Of a DNA stretch of 64,000 nucleotides, positions 18,129-27,239 are shown piece by piece. Location: contig SVGP01000016.1 of the NCBI GenBank assembly GCA_015056255.1, positions 1-64,000 of the forward strand, given 5' to 3'. The DNA comes from Clostridiales bacterium (GTDB lineage Bacteria > Bacillota > Clostridia > Christensenellales > Aristaeellaceae). The notes beneath the pieces were generated by a model that saw nothing but the letters and a program-made list of their open reading frames with translations, had not been told where the DNA came from and made no database searches. The translations under genes and the position numbers were made by a program. Positions within the stretch are counted from its first letter, which is position 1. Each line of letters opens with the position of its first letter.

Positions 18129-19493
18129 TTATTTGGAAAGATTGAGCGCGAATTCCTCGCCGCCAGCGGACACGTTCAGCGTCCATTCGCCCTCGATATC
18201 CGAAACGGTTTCGGGAATTTCGCAAACGATCACAAGCCGTCCTTCTCTCAGCATGCCAAGCGTGGTGGAAAAAACGCTGCCCTCCTGCGTTTCTGTGTAA
18301 ATGGCGCAGGGGAAGGCGTATTTTCCGTCCTTCACGACCTCAGCCTTGATTTCCCAGGAGAGCGACAGGCTCTTAAGCGCATGGGATGCGATTTCGCCGT
18401 CAAAAATCAGAAGCACGTTGTCCTTATCCGATACGGATACGCCGCCGCCGGGCACAGTGGTTTCGACGCGGTCAGCCAGCCACCATCTCTTTACATTAAA
18501 GGACGCCTGATTGAAAGAATGCGCATAGGAATTCGCATGATCTTCCGCCTTGATTTCGGCCATTTGGGCGTTTCCGGAAAGCGCATTGATCAGCCTTGCG
18601 TCTGCAAAGCCCGTTACATCGAAGCCGTAATAACCCTGCGCCGCTTTGACGGCGGCGATCATTTCAGCCGTCATCTGCATGCCGGTGTTTCCGACAAAAA
18701 AGCCGTTTTTCTTAAGAAGATCCTGAACCGCTTTGATCGTCGCCGCAGGCGCGTTGTCCGCAGCAAGACCGAAGGACTCGTCAAGCGTGTAAGCGCACTT
18801 TACGCTCTCCGTCTTTTCAACCTTCGTACCAGCGCCGTATTTGGCGTCAAAAGCCTTTTCGCAAAGCGCTTTCAGTTCATAGGAAGCAAAATCGGGCGTG
18901 CCCAGAGGCATTTCCATCGCGGATAAGCATTCCGCCGAAATTTCCAGCTTCTGGCTCGCATAGAACGCGGTTTTTTCGGCAGTCTGGGTGTACTGATCGT
19001 TTCCAAGAACGGTGATTTCCGCCTTGGACGCCTTTTTAAGCGCGTTCACAAGCGCAAATCCGTCCTCTGTAAGATACGCCTTCATCGTCTCGATGCGGTA
19101 TCTGCCGTGATTGGTCACTTCAGAGGATACGCGCGCGGAATAAACGGTTCCGTCAACATTGAACATAACGGTATTGGCGTTTAAAGCCGCGCTTCCCGCG
19201 TACAGCACGCGAAGCACGGGATAGCAGATTCCCGTTTCAAAATTGCCCTCGACCTGGACGTTAAACATCAGCATGCCGCCTGCGGCATAGGTTGCGATTT
19301 TTCCGTAGAACAGATTTTCAATCGCCTTCGCCTTGATGGAAGACACGTTGAAATCACCGTTATCCTCAACCGCCGCGCCATAGCGTTCGGTCAGAACCGC
19401 CTTGTCAAGCTGGGTTTCGGCGAAGGGAATATCCGCCGCAAACGCAGAAAAGCACATCATCGTTATAAGGATCAGCGCAACAGCCTTTTTCAT
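18129..19493 (-). CDS. Secreted protein with a peptidoglycan-binding-like segment, function unknown
   Basis: 454-residue exported protein not recognised as a whole. The N-terminus is a clear signal peptide (MKKAVALILITMMCFSAFAAD). Residues near 240-310 (TIKAVQDLLKKNGFFVGNTG to GYYGFDVTGFADARLINAL) have the helical spacing of a peptidoglycan_binding_1 domain: a pair of AVxxxQ-x-x-G/Y-G-F-x-V-T-G-x-A/D patterns. The remainder looks beta-rich, with a C-terminal Ig-like character (EGEWTLNVSAGGEEFALNL). The ATG at 19493 is preferred over an in-frame GTG four codons earlier because the spacing to GGAG is better. The gene stands alone, so a wall-associated role is inferred. Confidence 0.7.
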   Translation of the reverse strand: MKKAVALILITMMCFSAFAADIPFAETQLDKAVLTERYGAAVEDNGDFNVSSIKAKAIENLFYGKIATYAAGGMLMFNVQVEGNFETGICYPVLRVLYAGSAALNANTVMFNVDGTVYSARVSSEVTNHGRYRIETMKAYLTEDGFALVNALKKASKAEITVLGNDQYTQTAEKTAFYASQKLEISAECLSAMEMPLGTPDFASYELKALCEKAFDAKYGAGTKVEKTESVKCAYTLDESFGLAADNAPAATIKAVQDLLKKNGFFVGNTGMQMTAEMIAAVKAAQGYYGFDVTGFADARLINALSGNAQMAEIKAEDHANSYAHSFNQASFNVKRWWLADRVETTVPGGGVSVSDKDNVLLIFDGEIASHALKSLSLSWEIKAEVVKDGKYAFPCAIYTETQEGSVFSTTLGMLREGRLVIVCEIPETVSDIEGEWTLNVSAGGEEFALNLSK

Positions 19494-19559
19494 TTGTCCA
19501 ATCACTCCAAATCAATCGCATCTTACGTCCATTATACGCTTATTCGCCCATAAATTCAA

Positions 19560-20927
19560 TCACGCTTCGGAAGAAACCTTTCTGGAAATCGCATGGATTC
19601 CCAGAACCGCAAGGCTCATCAGTGCGCCCGTCAGTACCACAATCAACTGCTTGTTTCCAAACTGCATGCCAAGGAAACTGAAATTCACATGCTCGGTGGA
19701 AAGGATAAAGTATTTGCCGATGGTAACGCCGATGAGAGCCGCAAAGTTCGCCATCGTGGAATAAAAGCCAATAAACACGGTCTGGTTCTTTTCGGGCATA
19801 TTCACATAGGGAATGCCTGTGAAAGATAAGTTAATGCCCACGGCAAAGAAGCATCCAACAAGCTGGGAGATGGGATAAATCCAAATCGTGGATTTTGTAA
19901 CCAGCGCCAGCACCAGATAGTGAAGCATATAAATGGACATCGCGGTGTACAGCGTTTTAAACCAGCCATAGCGCGAAAGCACCTTTCGCCAAAGCGGCGT
20001 AAAGAAAAGCACGATGGGCACGTTGACCATGCTGATTAAGGTGATGTAGGAATAGGAAACACCCACATCCCTTAAAAGATAGAAGGAATAATACGAGCCC
20101 GGAATATTCGCCGTCACGTTCCAAAGGAAAGTGACGCACACGGTTAAGAGGTAAACCTTTTCCTTAAAGGGCTTGATCAGCAGATCCGCAACCTTCACAT
20201 GCTCGCCGGAGGATTCGTAAGGATATTCCTTAATATGGAAATAGAGATAAATCTCAATCGCGCACAGAATCGCCGCAATGATGCGAAGAGCAAGAAGACC
20301 CTCATACTGCATATCATGCGCCGTAAAAATGTCCACCATCTTTGCGCCAAGCAGGTTGCAGATGGCAACCACCGCACCGACCGTCATGGTAATGAGTGAA
20401 AAATAGCTTTTTCTGACGCGGTTGGGCAGCGACTGGATATGCCAGATGGAAAGGCCGGGCGCGATAAATGCGTTGATCATATTCACAATCAATACGCCGA
20501 TGCCCGTCATATACAGCTTTGCCTGATGACCGACCGGGAACAGGGGAATGAGGCCGATCATGAGGACGTTGATAAAATACAATATCGCGCGAAGACAGGT
20601 GAGCATGGTTCTGCGCTTCGGGAACCGCTCAAGGAGGATGGGCGACAAGCACTGAAGCATGTTGGCGGCGGTCGAAATCATGCTCATGGTTCCGATAAAG
20701 CCGTCGTCCGCATTCAAAATGATGAGAAGACCCGTCCAGAACGAGCCGCCGATGAAATTCGCAATGACGTTTGAGGTATAGTTACTGGCGACAAGACGCG
20801 CTCTGTCCTTGCTCGTGGGATCGCCATGGAAATACCAGCCGTCAAGCATGCCGTCCCTTACGTTTCTCAGGGCATGCTTTACATCGATGGAACGGATGTC
20901 CTCCATCGTGATTTTTTTTAAACGCAT
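19560..20927 (-). CDS. Major facilitator superfamily transporter
   Basis: 455-residue MFS-type permease with about twelve hydrophobic segments. It has a long hydrophilic N-terminus (about 50 residues, containing RDGMLDGWYFHGDPTSKDRARL) before the first helix. Basic loops (LLERFPKRRTML) sit at the expected cytoplasmic positions between helices 2 and 3. The substrate is unknown. It starts 12 bases after the second MATE gene and shares its promoter. Confidence 0.85.
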   Translation of the reverse strand: MRLKKITMEDIRSIDVKHALRNVRDGMLDGWYFHGDPTSKDRARLVASNYTSNVIANFIGGSFWTGLLIILNADDGFIGTMSMISTAANMLQCLSPILLERFPKRRTMLTCLRAILYFINVLMIGLIPLFPVGHQAKLYMTGIGVLIVNMINAFIAPGLSIWHIQSLPNRVRKSYFSLITMTVGAVVAICNLLGAKMVDIFTAHDMQYEGLLALRIIAAILCAIEIYLYFHIKEYPYESSGEHVKVADLLIKPFKEKVYLLTVCVTFLWNVTANIPGSYYSFYLLRDVGVSYSYITLISMVNVPIVLFFTPLWRKVLSRYGWFKTLYTAMSIYMLHYLVLALVTKSTIWIYPISQLVGCFFAVGINLSFTGIPYVNMPEKNQTVFIGFYSTMANFAALIGVTIGKYFILSTEHVNFSFLGMQFGNKQLIVVLTGALMSLAVLGIHAISRKVSSEA

Positions 20928-20939
20928 TCGATAGCCTCC

Positions 20940-22385
20940 TTACTCGGATGCAGATACAATATTTCTGATCCATACGCCTTTTTTAAGCAGTATGGCGCCC
21001 AGCGCAACTTTGATCAGATCCGCAATGTGCGCGCAAATGAATACAGTCAAAACGGGAAGATTCGTGAAGGTAACCAGCGCAAACACCAGCGGAATCGGAA
21101 TCAGCCATGTATATGCGCTGTCAAACAGGAAAGTAATAATCGTGCGTCCGCCGGACCTTAAAATGAAGTAGGAGCAGTGGGCAAAGCCGTTGACCGGCAT
21201 CGCGCAGGCAGTCACGCACAGCATGCCCGTGGCGATTTCACGGATGGCCGCATCGGCTTCCTTGAAGCAGTAAGGCAAAAGCGGCGAAACAAAGAACATA
21301 ATGGCTCCGATGGTAAAGCAGATGCACATCTGGAAAAACATTATTCTCCTGACGTTCCTTTTCGCCCCGTCAAAATCATTCATACCCAGGGGCTGCCCCA
21401 CCATTACGGAAGCCGCCGTGCCCATGGAGATAAAGAAGACGTTAAAGAGGTTGGCAAGGGTGGAGGTGATGGTGTTGGCGGCAACGACATCGGTTCCAAG
21501 GCGGGAATACAATTGCGCCAGCATCGCCATGCCCATCGACCACGCCGCTTCGTTGCACAAAAGAGGCAAGCCCTTGACCGTAATTTTTTTCACCAGCTGC
21601 ATGGGGATGGAGAAATCTTTAAACGCGCCCTCCAAAAAGCGATAGGCAGGATTGGCCGGATATTTCTTTTCGCGCGCGTGCGCCATGATCACGATGATCA
21701 GCATTTCGACATAGCGGCTGATAACCGTGGCAACCGCCGCGCCCTGCGCTTTCATCTCCGGGAAGCCCAGAAGGCCAAAAATCAGAATGGCGTTCAAAAC
21801 GAGGTTCACAAGCACGCTGACGACTGCGGCGAACATGGGAATCTTCGTCTCGCCGCAGGAGCGCAGAATGCTGGCATATGCCTGAGACACCGCAAAGGGC
21901 AAAAGACCAGCCATCATGATCAGAATATAGTCCGATCCGACCTTCAGCATCTCTTCAGCCGCTTCGGGCGACGGGGGATTATTGATATAGCTGCTGACAA
22001 GTGGAGATCGGAAAAACGCGAAAATCACCATCGCTACGGCGCTGACGACCGCCGCAATCACGATGGAATAGCGGAAGGAATTGCGAACGCCCTTGTGATC
22101 GCCCGCACCGAAGAACTGCGCTGAGAAAATACCCGGGCCGGCTACGCCGCCAAAGATGCACAAATTAAACACAAACACCAGCTGGTTGGCGATGGATACG
22201 CCATTCATCTGATTGGTGCTGACCGCAGCAACCATCAGATTGTCCAGGAGGCTGACAAAGTTTGAAATGCTGTTTTGAATAACGACCGGAATCACAATGC
22301 CGAGTACCGCCATATAAAACGCGCGGTCGCCTATGTATTTTCTTCCGAATCTGCTTGAAGCAAGTCTATGAAATGCGTTTTTCAT
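20940..22385 (-). CDS. MATE family efflux transporter (second copy)
   Basis: 481-residue MATE transporter, distinct from the one at 15595-16953. Signatures: VIQNSISNFVSLLDNLMVAAV in the first half, SAQFFGAGDHKGVRN after helix 3, and the C-terminal-half equivalents VVAANTITSTLANLFNVFF and VMVGQPLGMNDFDGAKRN. It is first in a two-gene operon with the MFS transporter. A promoter at 22416-22443 with an overlapping 12-base palindrome suggests control by a dimeric regulator. The exported compound is unknown. Confidence 0.92.
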   Translation of the reverse strand: MKNAFHRLASSRFGRKYIGDRAFYMAVLGIVIPVVIQNSISNFVSLLDNLMVAAVSTNQMNGVSIANQLVFVFNLCIFGGVAGPGIFSAQFFGAGDHKGVRNSFRYSIVIAAVVSAVAMVIFAFFRSPLVSSYINNPPSPEAAEEMLKVGSDYILIMMAGLLPFAVSQAYASILRSCGETKIPMFAAVVSVLVNLVLNAILIFGLLGFPEMKAQGAAVATVISRYVEMLIIVIMAHAREKKYPANPAYRFLEGAFKDFSIPMQLVKKITVKGLPLLCNEAAWSMGMAMLAQLYSRLGTDVVAANTITSTLANLFNVFFISMGTAASVMVGQPLGMNDFDGAKRNVRRIMFFQMCICFTIGAIMFFVSPLLPYCFKEADAAIREIATGMLCVTACAMPVNGFAHCSYFILRSGGRTIITFLFDSAYTWLIPIPLVFALVTFTNLPVLTVFICAHIADLIKVALGAILLKKGVWIRNIVSASE

Positions 22386-22399
22386 ACATTCTCCTCATT

Positions 22400-22411
22400 G
22401 TATCATGATAC
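22400..22411. promoter_or_regulatory. Palindromic operator candidate before the MATE-MFS operon
   Basis: Perfect 12-base palindrome GTATCATGATAC placed just after the -10 box, about at the expected transcription start and 14 bases before the start codon. The position fits a repressor site. Confidence 0.5.
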
Positions 22412-22415
22412 CGTT

Positions 22416-22443
22416 AGTATATCATATCCTTGCTTTCTGTCCA
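22416..22443 (-). promoter_or_regulatory. Promoter of the MATE-MFS operon
   Basis: Minus-strand TGGACA (22438-22443), 16 bases, TATACT (22416-22421). Confidence 0.6.
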
Positions 22444-22510
22444 TAACTTTACCGGGTTAAATTATGAAGATGCGTATGAAAAATGTGCTTTGGCAAAAAT
22501 CCGTTTATTT

Positions 22511-22532
22511 AAAACAGACTACAGTCTGTTTT
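22511..22532. repeat. Short palindrome (family C)
   Basis: AAAACAGACT and AGTCTGTTTT are perfect 10-base inverted arms around AC. It lies downstream of the gltS terminator on the minus strand and could serve as a second terminator. Confidence 0.6.
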
Positions 22533-22541
22533 ATTGCAATT

Positions 22542-22566
22542 GCAGGCGATCAATGATCGTCCCTGC
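22542..22566. repeat. Half-copy of the family A hairpin repeat
   Basis: GCAGG-CGATCAATGATCG-TCCCTGC is one hairpin unit of the family that occurs in paired form at 36131 and 54208. The partner arm is missing here. Confidence 0.5.
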
Positions 22567-22573
22567 GATCCTA

Positions 22574-22613
22574 TAAAACAAAAGCCGCCTTAAGACAATC
22601 GTCTTAAAGCGGC
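22574..22613 (-). terminator. Terminator of gltS
   Basis: On the minus strand GCCGCTTTAAGAC, a 4-base loop and GTCTTAAGGCGGC are followed by TTTTGTTTT, directly after the gltS stop. It is a canonical intrinsic terminator. Confidence 0.85.
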
Positions 22614-22621
22614 TAAAATGC

Positions 22622-24031
22622 TTATTTCTTTCCATAGCGCTCCTTCAGCTGTTTTCTGAACAGCAGCGCGTTCATCAGCACAAACAGAACGATGATAATG
22701 CCCAGCGTCAGATACGCCCACAGCATGGACTTTGCAACATAGCCCATCAAAAGCAGAATCGGGAAGCCGAACACAATCGCCCATAACGACTGGAAAACAA
22801 CGTTGTTGGAAGCAGGGGTTTCGAACTTAGGATCGATTTCGCGAAGCAGGATAACGCCTGTGGAGGCCGTGCCCGTCAGCATGCCGTAGAGGGACAAAAA
22901 CGCCTCATGCTCATAGCTTGCAAATATGCGCTTACTGACAAATCGGCAATAGATAAAGGTAAGGATCGCGCCGACAATGCAGATGGAAAGAAGCGGAATC
23001 ACAAATTCCTTGCGTCTGAAGGCGGTCAGGTCAATTGCGGCGATGGAGGCCACCACCATGATGTCGAACATGAGGCCGGAGACGCGGTTCATCATGAAGT
23101 TGTTGATGTACTCTCTCTTCATGATGCCCAGCTTTTTGATGCCGGAGAAGACTACCTTCATCAAAACCGCCATGGCGGTGCCGATTAAGAAGTTGAATCC
23201 CCAGATCAGGGGTTTAACGGTATTGTCGTAGAACTTGATGCCGCCGAACAGCTCATTCATGCCCCACATAAACGCGTAGGCAAGGGCATAGGTTACGATG
23301 ATCATGGCAAACTGAACAGTCAGCTTGTCCATGGATTCTGACATCGGGATTTCGTTGGGCGAGGAGATGGATTCCGCCGTCAGATCTTCAATCTGCTCCG
23401 CATTCTCGGTAAACTTCACAAGGCCGCGCTTGCGCATAACAAAAAGATAAACGACGCCGCCGATAGAGGCCGCGATGAAGCCGCACGCCGCAACCGAAAG
23501 TCCGAAGGAAACGCCGCCCTCAAAGCCCATTTCCTGATAATTGTGTCCCCAGTTGTACGCCTGGCCGGGGCCCTGGCCAAAGCCCATAGGCAGAAGCATG
23601 CCGGAAGCGGCGAAGGAGCCTATGGCATAGAAAAGAATAATGGAAATGATCAGACCAGAAATCGCCTGAATGAGATAGGTGTTTACAACCACCAAAGAGG
23701 TATTGAACACGTCCCTCTTCGCATTTTTGTCCTTGTCCTGCTTAAGGCTTCGAAGCGCAAGGCACACAAAGCCGATGCCAAGGCCGTGATAGGTGAGCGT
23801 TTCAAGCATCGAAATGTCCAGAAGCTGATTGCCCGTGAGCGCTTTATAAGCCCACCTTTCAAACAGCACCAGAAAGCCTGCGATAACGCTTGAGGGAACG
23901 AGCGATCTTCTTAAAAATTTGATGCGCAGTCTCAGTGAATTCGCAATCAGCATCGAGCCCAATAAAATCGCCGCCGTTACAATCAGCGACCATACGCCCG
24001 AATCCCACAGCTGCACGCTGCCGTTTACCAT
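22622..24031 (-). CDS. gltS: Sodium/glutamate symporter family protein
   Basis: 469-residue permease of the GltS (ESS) family, which takes up glutamate with Na+. Recognised segments: RRSLVPSSVIAGFLVL after the first helices, MGFGQGPGQAYNWG (the GxGQ-type re-entrant motif), and GMLTGTASTGVILLREIDP in the second half. It is about 70 residues longer than E. coli GltS, with a hydrophilic central loop near residues 195-240. The start at 24031 follows TAGGAGGAATACT. It forms a single-gene unit with its own promoter and terminator. Na+ use would fit the Na+-type ATP synthase, though a different anion substrate is possible. Confidence 0.88.
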   Translation of the reverse strand: MVNGSVQLWDSGVWSLIVTAAILLGSMLIANSLRLRIKFLRRSLVPSSVIAGFLVLFERWAYKALTGNQLLDISMLETLTYHGLGIGFVCLALRSLKQDKDKNAKRDVFNTSLVVVNTYLIQAISGLIISIILFYAIGSFAASGMLLPMGFGQGPGQAYNWGHNYQEMGFEGGVSFGLSVAACGFIAASIGGVVYLFVMRKRGLVKFTENAEQIEDLTAESISSPNEIPMSESMDKLTVQFAMIIVTYALAYAFMWGMNELFGGIKFYDNTVKPLIWGFNFLIGTAMAVLMKVVFSGIKKLGIMKREYINNFMMNRVSGLMFDIMVVASIAAIDLTAFRRKEFVIPLLSICIVGAILTFIYCRFVSKRIFASYEHEAFLSLYGMLTGTASTGVILLREIDPKFETPASNNVVFQSLWAIVFGFPILLLMGYVAKSMLWAYLTLGIIIVLFVLMNALLFRKQLKERYGKK

Positions 24032-24062
24032 AGTATTCCTCCTATCCAAAGTCAGATGTATT

Positions 24063-24071
24063 ATTATAGCA
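24063..24071 (-). promoter_or_regulatory. Extended -10 promoter of gltS
   Basis: Minus-strand TGCTATAAT, an extended -10 element without a good -35 box, about 30 bases before the start codon. Confidence 0.55.
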
Positions 24072-24180
24072 TATTTCTATCTATAAATTGCATTTTTTCA
24101 CCAATTTTTATCATTATTCCGTCAAATTTATCTTCATAGTCCCGTTTTTACCTCATATCATAGTCCGGGAGGGAGATTAA

Positions 24181-25173
24181 ATGCATCCGATGATCATGAT
24201 TACATCCGCATTTGATGGGCTGATTTCCATCAACGGCGCATATCAGGGCGAAGTGAGAACGGACGCTCCGCTGTTCAGACCCGTGTCGCCCTTTGGCGCA
24301 ATCGCGATTGAATTTCGTCCGTTTCAGCCTTTTGCGCTTTCAATCGCCGCCCGGATCGCCTTTTCAAACGGTAAGCCCGTTGAACGCTCCATCCAACCGG
24401 ATCGCTGCGTATTCGTAACATCCTGGCCGTTCGGAATTACTGAAATCGCCCTGTCCCCCGCACTGATCCACGCATCCGCCCCCTCCGTAAAAACCCTGAC
24501 CGGCGCGGGACGGACGTTCAAGTTCATAAAAGCCGCCGCATTTTCGTATCTGGAAACGCAGTTTCAGGGAAGATCTCACGCCTATCCTTTGCCGGAAGGC
24601 GCAATGGAACCCGTTTTTGCCGAAGGGGACGGCGTTTTGTTCGCATCGGGCGAAACAAGTGAGCGCCTGCGCTACGCCCTTGTCCTTACCCAGACCGCGG
24701 AGCATCTTTTATTAAGCGTTACGGGCCGCGAAATCACCTTCCTGCCCGGCGGGAAGATCAGGGTCGTCCGTGCGCTTCACGATCTGGCAGGACATGAAAA
24801 GGCGGAAATCTATGCGCAGAAAGACGCGCAATTCGAAATTGAGTCGGAAGAAATCCTGCAAAACCCAAACGGTGAATTCCGCGCAGTCACGCCTGCAGAG
24901 TGCGCGCTTTGCATAGCTGAAAGCATCATTCTGGGACTGGATGACGAAATGTCCCCCTACCTCTCCCCTGCATTTTCATTGTCGGATGAAACCAGAAGCC
25001 TCATCGCTTCATCCGCCTCCGCCCGTCCCCTACGCTTTACCCCGCCCGACGGCCGAAACGCCGTATGCGTCATGAAACCCGCGTCACCATTTTTCACCGA
25101 GGCCGTTCCTATTTATTTCAGGGGTGAAATGACAGACGGAATGTGGAAGATAATTGATATGAAGGCATGGTAA
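24181..25173 (+). CDS. Conserved-looking protein of unknown function
   Basis: 330-residue protein I do not recognise. No signal peptide or membrane helix is clear. The composition is Ala/Phe/Pro-rich with many short beta-like stretches. The N-terminus (MITSAFDGLISINGAYQGEV) and PFGAIAIEFRPFQPFALSIAARI read like a repeat-free beta domain. A GGGAGGGAG ribosome binding site lies 8 bases before the ATG, and codon use resembles its neighbours, so it is a real gene. It is followed by an independent promoter for the metallopeptidase gene, so it may be monocistronic. Confidence 0.6.
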   Translation: MHPMIMITSAFDGLISINGAYQGEVRTDAPLFRPVSPFGAIAIEFRPFQPFALSIAARIAFSNGKPVERSIQPDRCVFVTSWPFGITEIALSPALIHASAPSVKTLTGAGRTFKFIKAAAFSYLETQFQGRSHAYPLPEGAMEPVFAEGDGVLFASGETSERLRYALVLTQTAEHLLLSVTGREITFLPGGKIRVVRALHDLAGHEKAEIYAQKDAQFEIESEEILQNPNGEFRAVTPAECALCIAESIILGLDDEMSPYLSPAFSLSDETRSLIASSASARPLRFTPPDGRNAVCVMKPASPFFTEAVPIYFRGEMTDGMWKIIDMKAW

Positions 25174-25187
25174 AATGGAAAAGGATG

Positions 25188-25196
25188 TGGTATAAT
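25188..25196 (+). promoter_or_regulatory. Extended -10 promoter of the zinc metallopeptidase operon
   Basis: TGGTATAAT, an extended -10 box about 40 bases before the start codon. No good -35 box is seen. Confidence 0.5.
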
Positions 25197-25234
25197 AGGA
25201 ATACGAATCTTTACAGAAAGGATCAAATCTATTT

Positions 25235-25921
25235 ATGAATCCGGATACGCTCTATCTTTTAATCATCGTCATGTTTTTCATCTCCCTGATCGTTCAGGGC
25301 TCGGTTTCAAGTAAGTTCAATAAATACAGTAAGGTTCAGGTGTCCAGCCGCTTAACCGGCATGGAGGCAGCCTCGCGCCTTCTCCAAAATGCCGGCCTTC
25401 ACGACGTGAAAATCGAGCGCATACATGGAACACTGTCCGACCACTACGACCCGACCTCCAAAACGCTGCGCCTGTCCGAAGCCGTGTATGATTCCGACAG
25501 CATCGCCGCCGTGTCCGTCGCCACCCACGAGGCAGGCCATGCCATTCAGCACGCCGAGGGCTATCAGCCGCTCATGCTTCGAAATTCCAGTGTCTTTATG
25601 GTGAATTTCGGCTCGAAGCTCTCCTGGCCCATTTTCTTTCTGGGTCTGATTCTGGGTTTTGCGCCGCTGGTTCACGTCGGCATCGCGCTTTACGTTCTCA
25701 TCGTTCTTTTTACCCTCATTACCCTCCCCGTTGAGTTTAACGCCTCCAACCGGGCAATGCATCTCATGACCGCAAACGGTATTATGGCGGAAAGCGAAAA
25801 GCCGATGGCTTCCTCCGTGCTCTCCGCTGCCGCAATGACCTATGTGGTCAGCGCGGTTTCCGCGATTTTACAGCTTCTGCGCCTGATCGCGATTGCAAGG
25901 GGCGGCAGAAGGCGCGACTGA
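25235..25921 (+). CDS. Membrane zinc metallopeptidase (YugP family)
   Basis: 228-residue predicted neutral zinc metallopeptidase. The active-site motif is HEAGH at residues 98-102, in VATHEAGHAIQH. Hydrophobic segments lie at the N-terminus (about 5-22), after the motif (about 125-165) and at the C-terminus. The pattern DPTSKTLRLSEAVYDSDSIAAVSVA is typical of the YugP/Zn_peptidase_2 family, whose substrates are not well defined. It is first in a likely operon with the zinc-ribbon protein and the deacetylase-like gene, spaced 15 and 17 bases apart. Confidence 0.9.
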   Translation: MNPDTLYLLIIVMFFISLIVQGSVSSKFNKYSKVQVSSRLTGMEAASRLLQNAGLHDVKIERIHGTLSDHYDPTSKTLRLSEAVYDSDSIAAVSVATHEAGHAIQHAEGYQPLMLRNSSVFMVNFGSKLSWPIFFLGLILGFAPLVHVGIALYVLIVLFTLITLPVEFNASNRAMHLMTANGIMAESEKPMASSVLSAAAMTYVVSAVSAILQLLRLIAIARGGRRRD

Positions 25922-25936
25922 AAGGAGAAACACTGA

Positions 25937-26284
25937 ATGCAAAAATATTGCCCCAAATGCCAGAAACTGTTTTCAGATACCGATTTCTGCCCCGAGTGCA
26001 GGAGAAACCCGAAGCTCGTCATTCCGGAGCCGAACGACCCTGTACTTCTGGACAAGGTGGATTATCTGAAAGCCGAAATGCTCAAACCTCTTTTAAAGGA
26101 TCACGGCATCCCCGCGCTTTTCAAGGGCGGCCACGCCGACGCGTTTGGCATGAACATCGGCATGCGTCTGGACGTAATCGACGTGTTCGTTCCCTTCAGC
26201 GCCTATGAAGAAGCCGAAAACGTTCTTCAGATCCTAAACGGCGATTTTGAGGAAACCGACGAAACCAGCGAGGAAAGCTTTTAA
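25937..26284 (+). CDS. Zinc-ribbon plus DUF2007-like protein
   Basis: 115-residue protein. An N-terminal zinc ribbon (CPKCQKLF, then CPECRR, residues 5-22) is followed by a domain resembling DUF2007 (putative signal-transducing protein). That domain runs from LDKVDYLKAEMLKPLLKDHGIPALFKG to DVFVPFSAYEEAENVLQ, ending in an acidic tail rich in Glu, Asp and Ser. Family members are small soluble proteins of unknown role. AAGGAG precedes the ATG, 15 bases after the metallopeptidase. Confidence 0.75.
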   Translation: MQKYCPKCQKLFSDTDFCPECRRNPKLVIPEPNDPVLLDKVDYLKAEMLKPLLKDHGIPALFKGGHADAFGMNIGMRLDVIDVFVPFSAYEEAENVLQILNGDFEETDETSEESF

Positions 26285-26301
26285 TACCAAGGAGGATTTT
26301 T

Positions 26302-27141
26302 ATGAGAAACATGCGTCTGCGATTCCCCGGCGGAAAAGCCAAGGCCTTCACCATGAGCTACGACGACGGCGTTCAGCAGGATGTGCGCCTGATTGAAATC
26401 ATGCGCAAAAACGGCGTAAAGGGCACGTTCAACATCGGCGCGGGACTGTTTGCCGAAGAGGGTACGGTCTATCCCGAGGGACAGGTTCACAGGCGCATGA
26501 CGTTAAACGAGTGCCTGAAGGCCTACGAGGGAGACGATATCGAAGTCGCCATTCACGGCTACACCCACCCGTTCCTCGAGTCCATTCCGACTGCCACAGC
26601 CGTTATGGAAATCATCGAGGACAGAAAGGGTCTTGAGGATGCGTTTCATACCATTATCCGCGGCATGGCGTATCCCTTCGGCACATATTCGGATGAAGTA
26701 GTCGACATTCTCCGCCTGTCCGGCGTCGCCTATTCCAGAACCGTCGAATCGCGCCTCAATTTCAACATGCCCAAGGATTGGCTGCGTCTGGGGGCAACCT
26801 GCCATCACAGAGATCCCCAGCTCATGGCGCTTTGCGAACAGTTTGTGTCGGGTACAGTCACCCGCGATCCCTGGCTTTTTTACCTCTGGGGCCATGCCTA
26901 CGAATTTGAGGGCGCAGATAACTGGTACGTGATCGAAGAATTCTTAAAAGCTATCGGACATAAGGACGATATCTGGTATGCGACGAATATCGAAATCTAC
27001 GATTATGTGAAAGCATCTGAAAAGCTGATCTTCTCCGTCGACGGCACGATCGCCCAAAACCCCACCTCCACTGACGTATGGATGGATGTCGATGGAAAAA
27101 TCGTCCTCTTCCCCGCCGGAAGCGCCATTCGCCTATCATAG
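26302..27141 (+). CDS. Polysaccharide deacetylase-family protein (NodB fold)
   Basis: 279-residue carbohydrate esterase 4-like protein. The metal-site aspartates are in SYDDG (Asp21, Asp22) and the metal histidines in HGYTHP (His85, His89), giving the D-H-H triad of the fold. YPFGTYSDEVVDILRLSGVAYSRT corresponds to the family's Gly/Tyr segment. There is no signal peptide, so it probably acts on intracellular acetylated sugars rather than on the wall. A GGAGG ribosome binding site is present and a strong terminator follows. It is last gene of the three-gene unit. Confidence 0.88.
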   Translation: MRNMRLRFPGGKAKAFTMSYDDGVQQDVRLIEIMRKNGVKGTFNIGAGLFAEEGTVYPEGQVHRRMTLNECLKAYEGDDIEVAIHGYTHPFLESIPTATAVMEIIEDRKGLEDAFHTIIRGMAYPFGTYSDEVVDILRLSGVAYSRTVESRLNFNMPKDWLRLGATCHHRDPQLMALCEQFVSGTVTRDPWLFYLWGHAYEFEGADNWYVIEEFLKAIGHKDDIWYATNIEIYDYVKASEKLIFSVDGTIAQNPTSTDVWMDVDGKIVLFPAGSAIRLS

Positions 27142-27150
27142 AAAATTTCA

Positions 27151-27179
27151 AAAAAACAGCGCCGAACGCGCTGTTTTTT
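27151..27179 (+). terminator. Terminator after the deacetylase-like gene
   Basis: AAAAAACAGCGC (27151-27162), loop CGAAC, GCGCTGTTTTTT (27168-27179): 12-base perfect arms ending in a T-run, 9 bases after the stop. The A-rich left arm lets it work in both directions. Confidence 0.9.
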
Positions 27180-27181
27180 GA

Positions 27182-27210
27182 TTGTCAATCGGAAAGCAAT
27201 ATGGTATACT
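27182..27210 (+). promoter_or_regulatory. Promoter of the DUF4272 gene
   Basis: TTGTCA (27182-27187), 17 bases, TATACT (27205-27210). It begins 2 bases after the previous terminator, a very compact boundary. Confidence 0.75.
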
Positions 27211-27239
27211 ATATAAACATACAAAGGAGTATTACCGAT

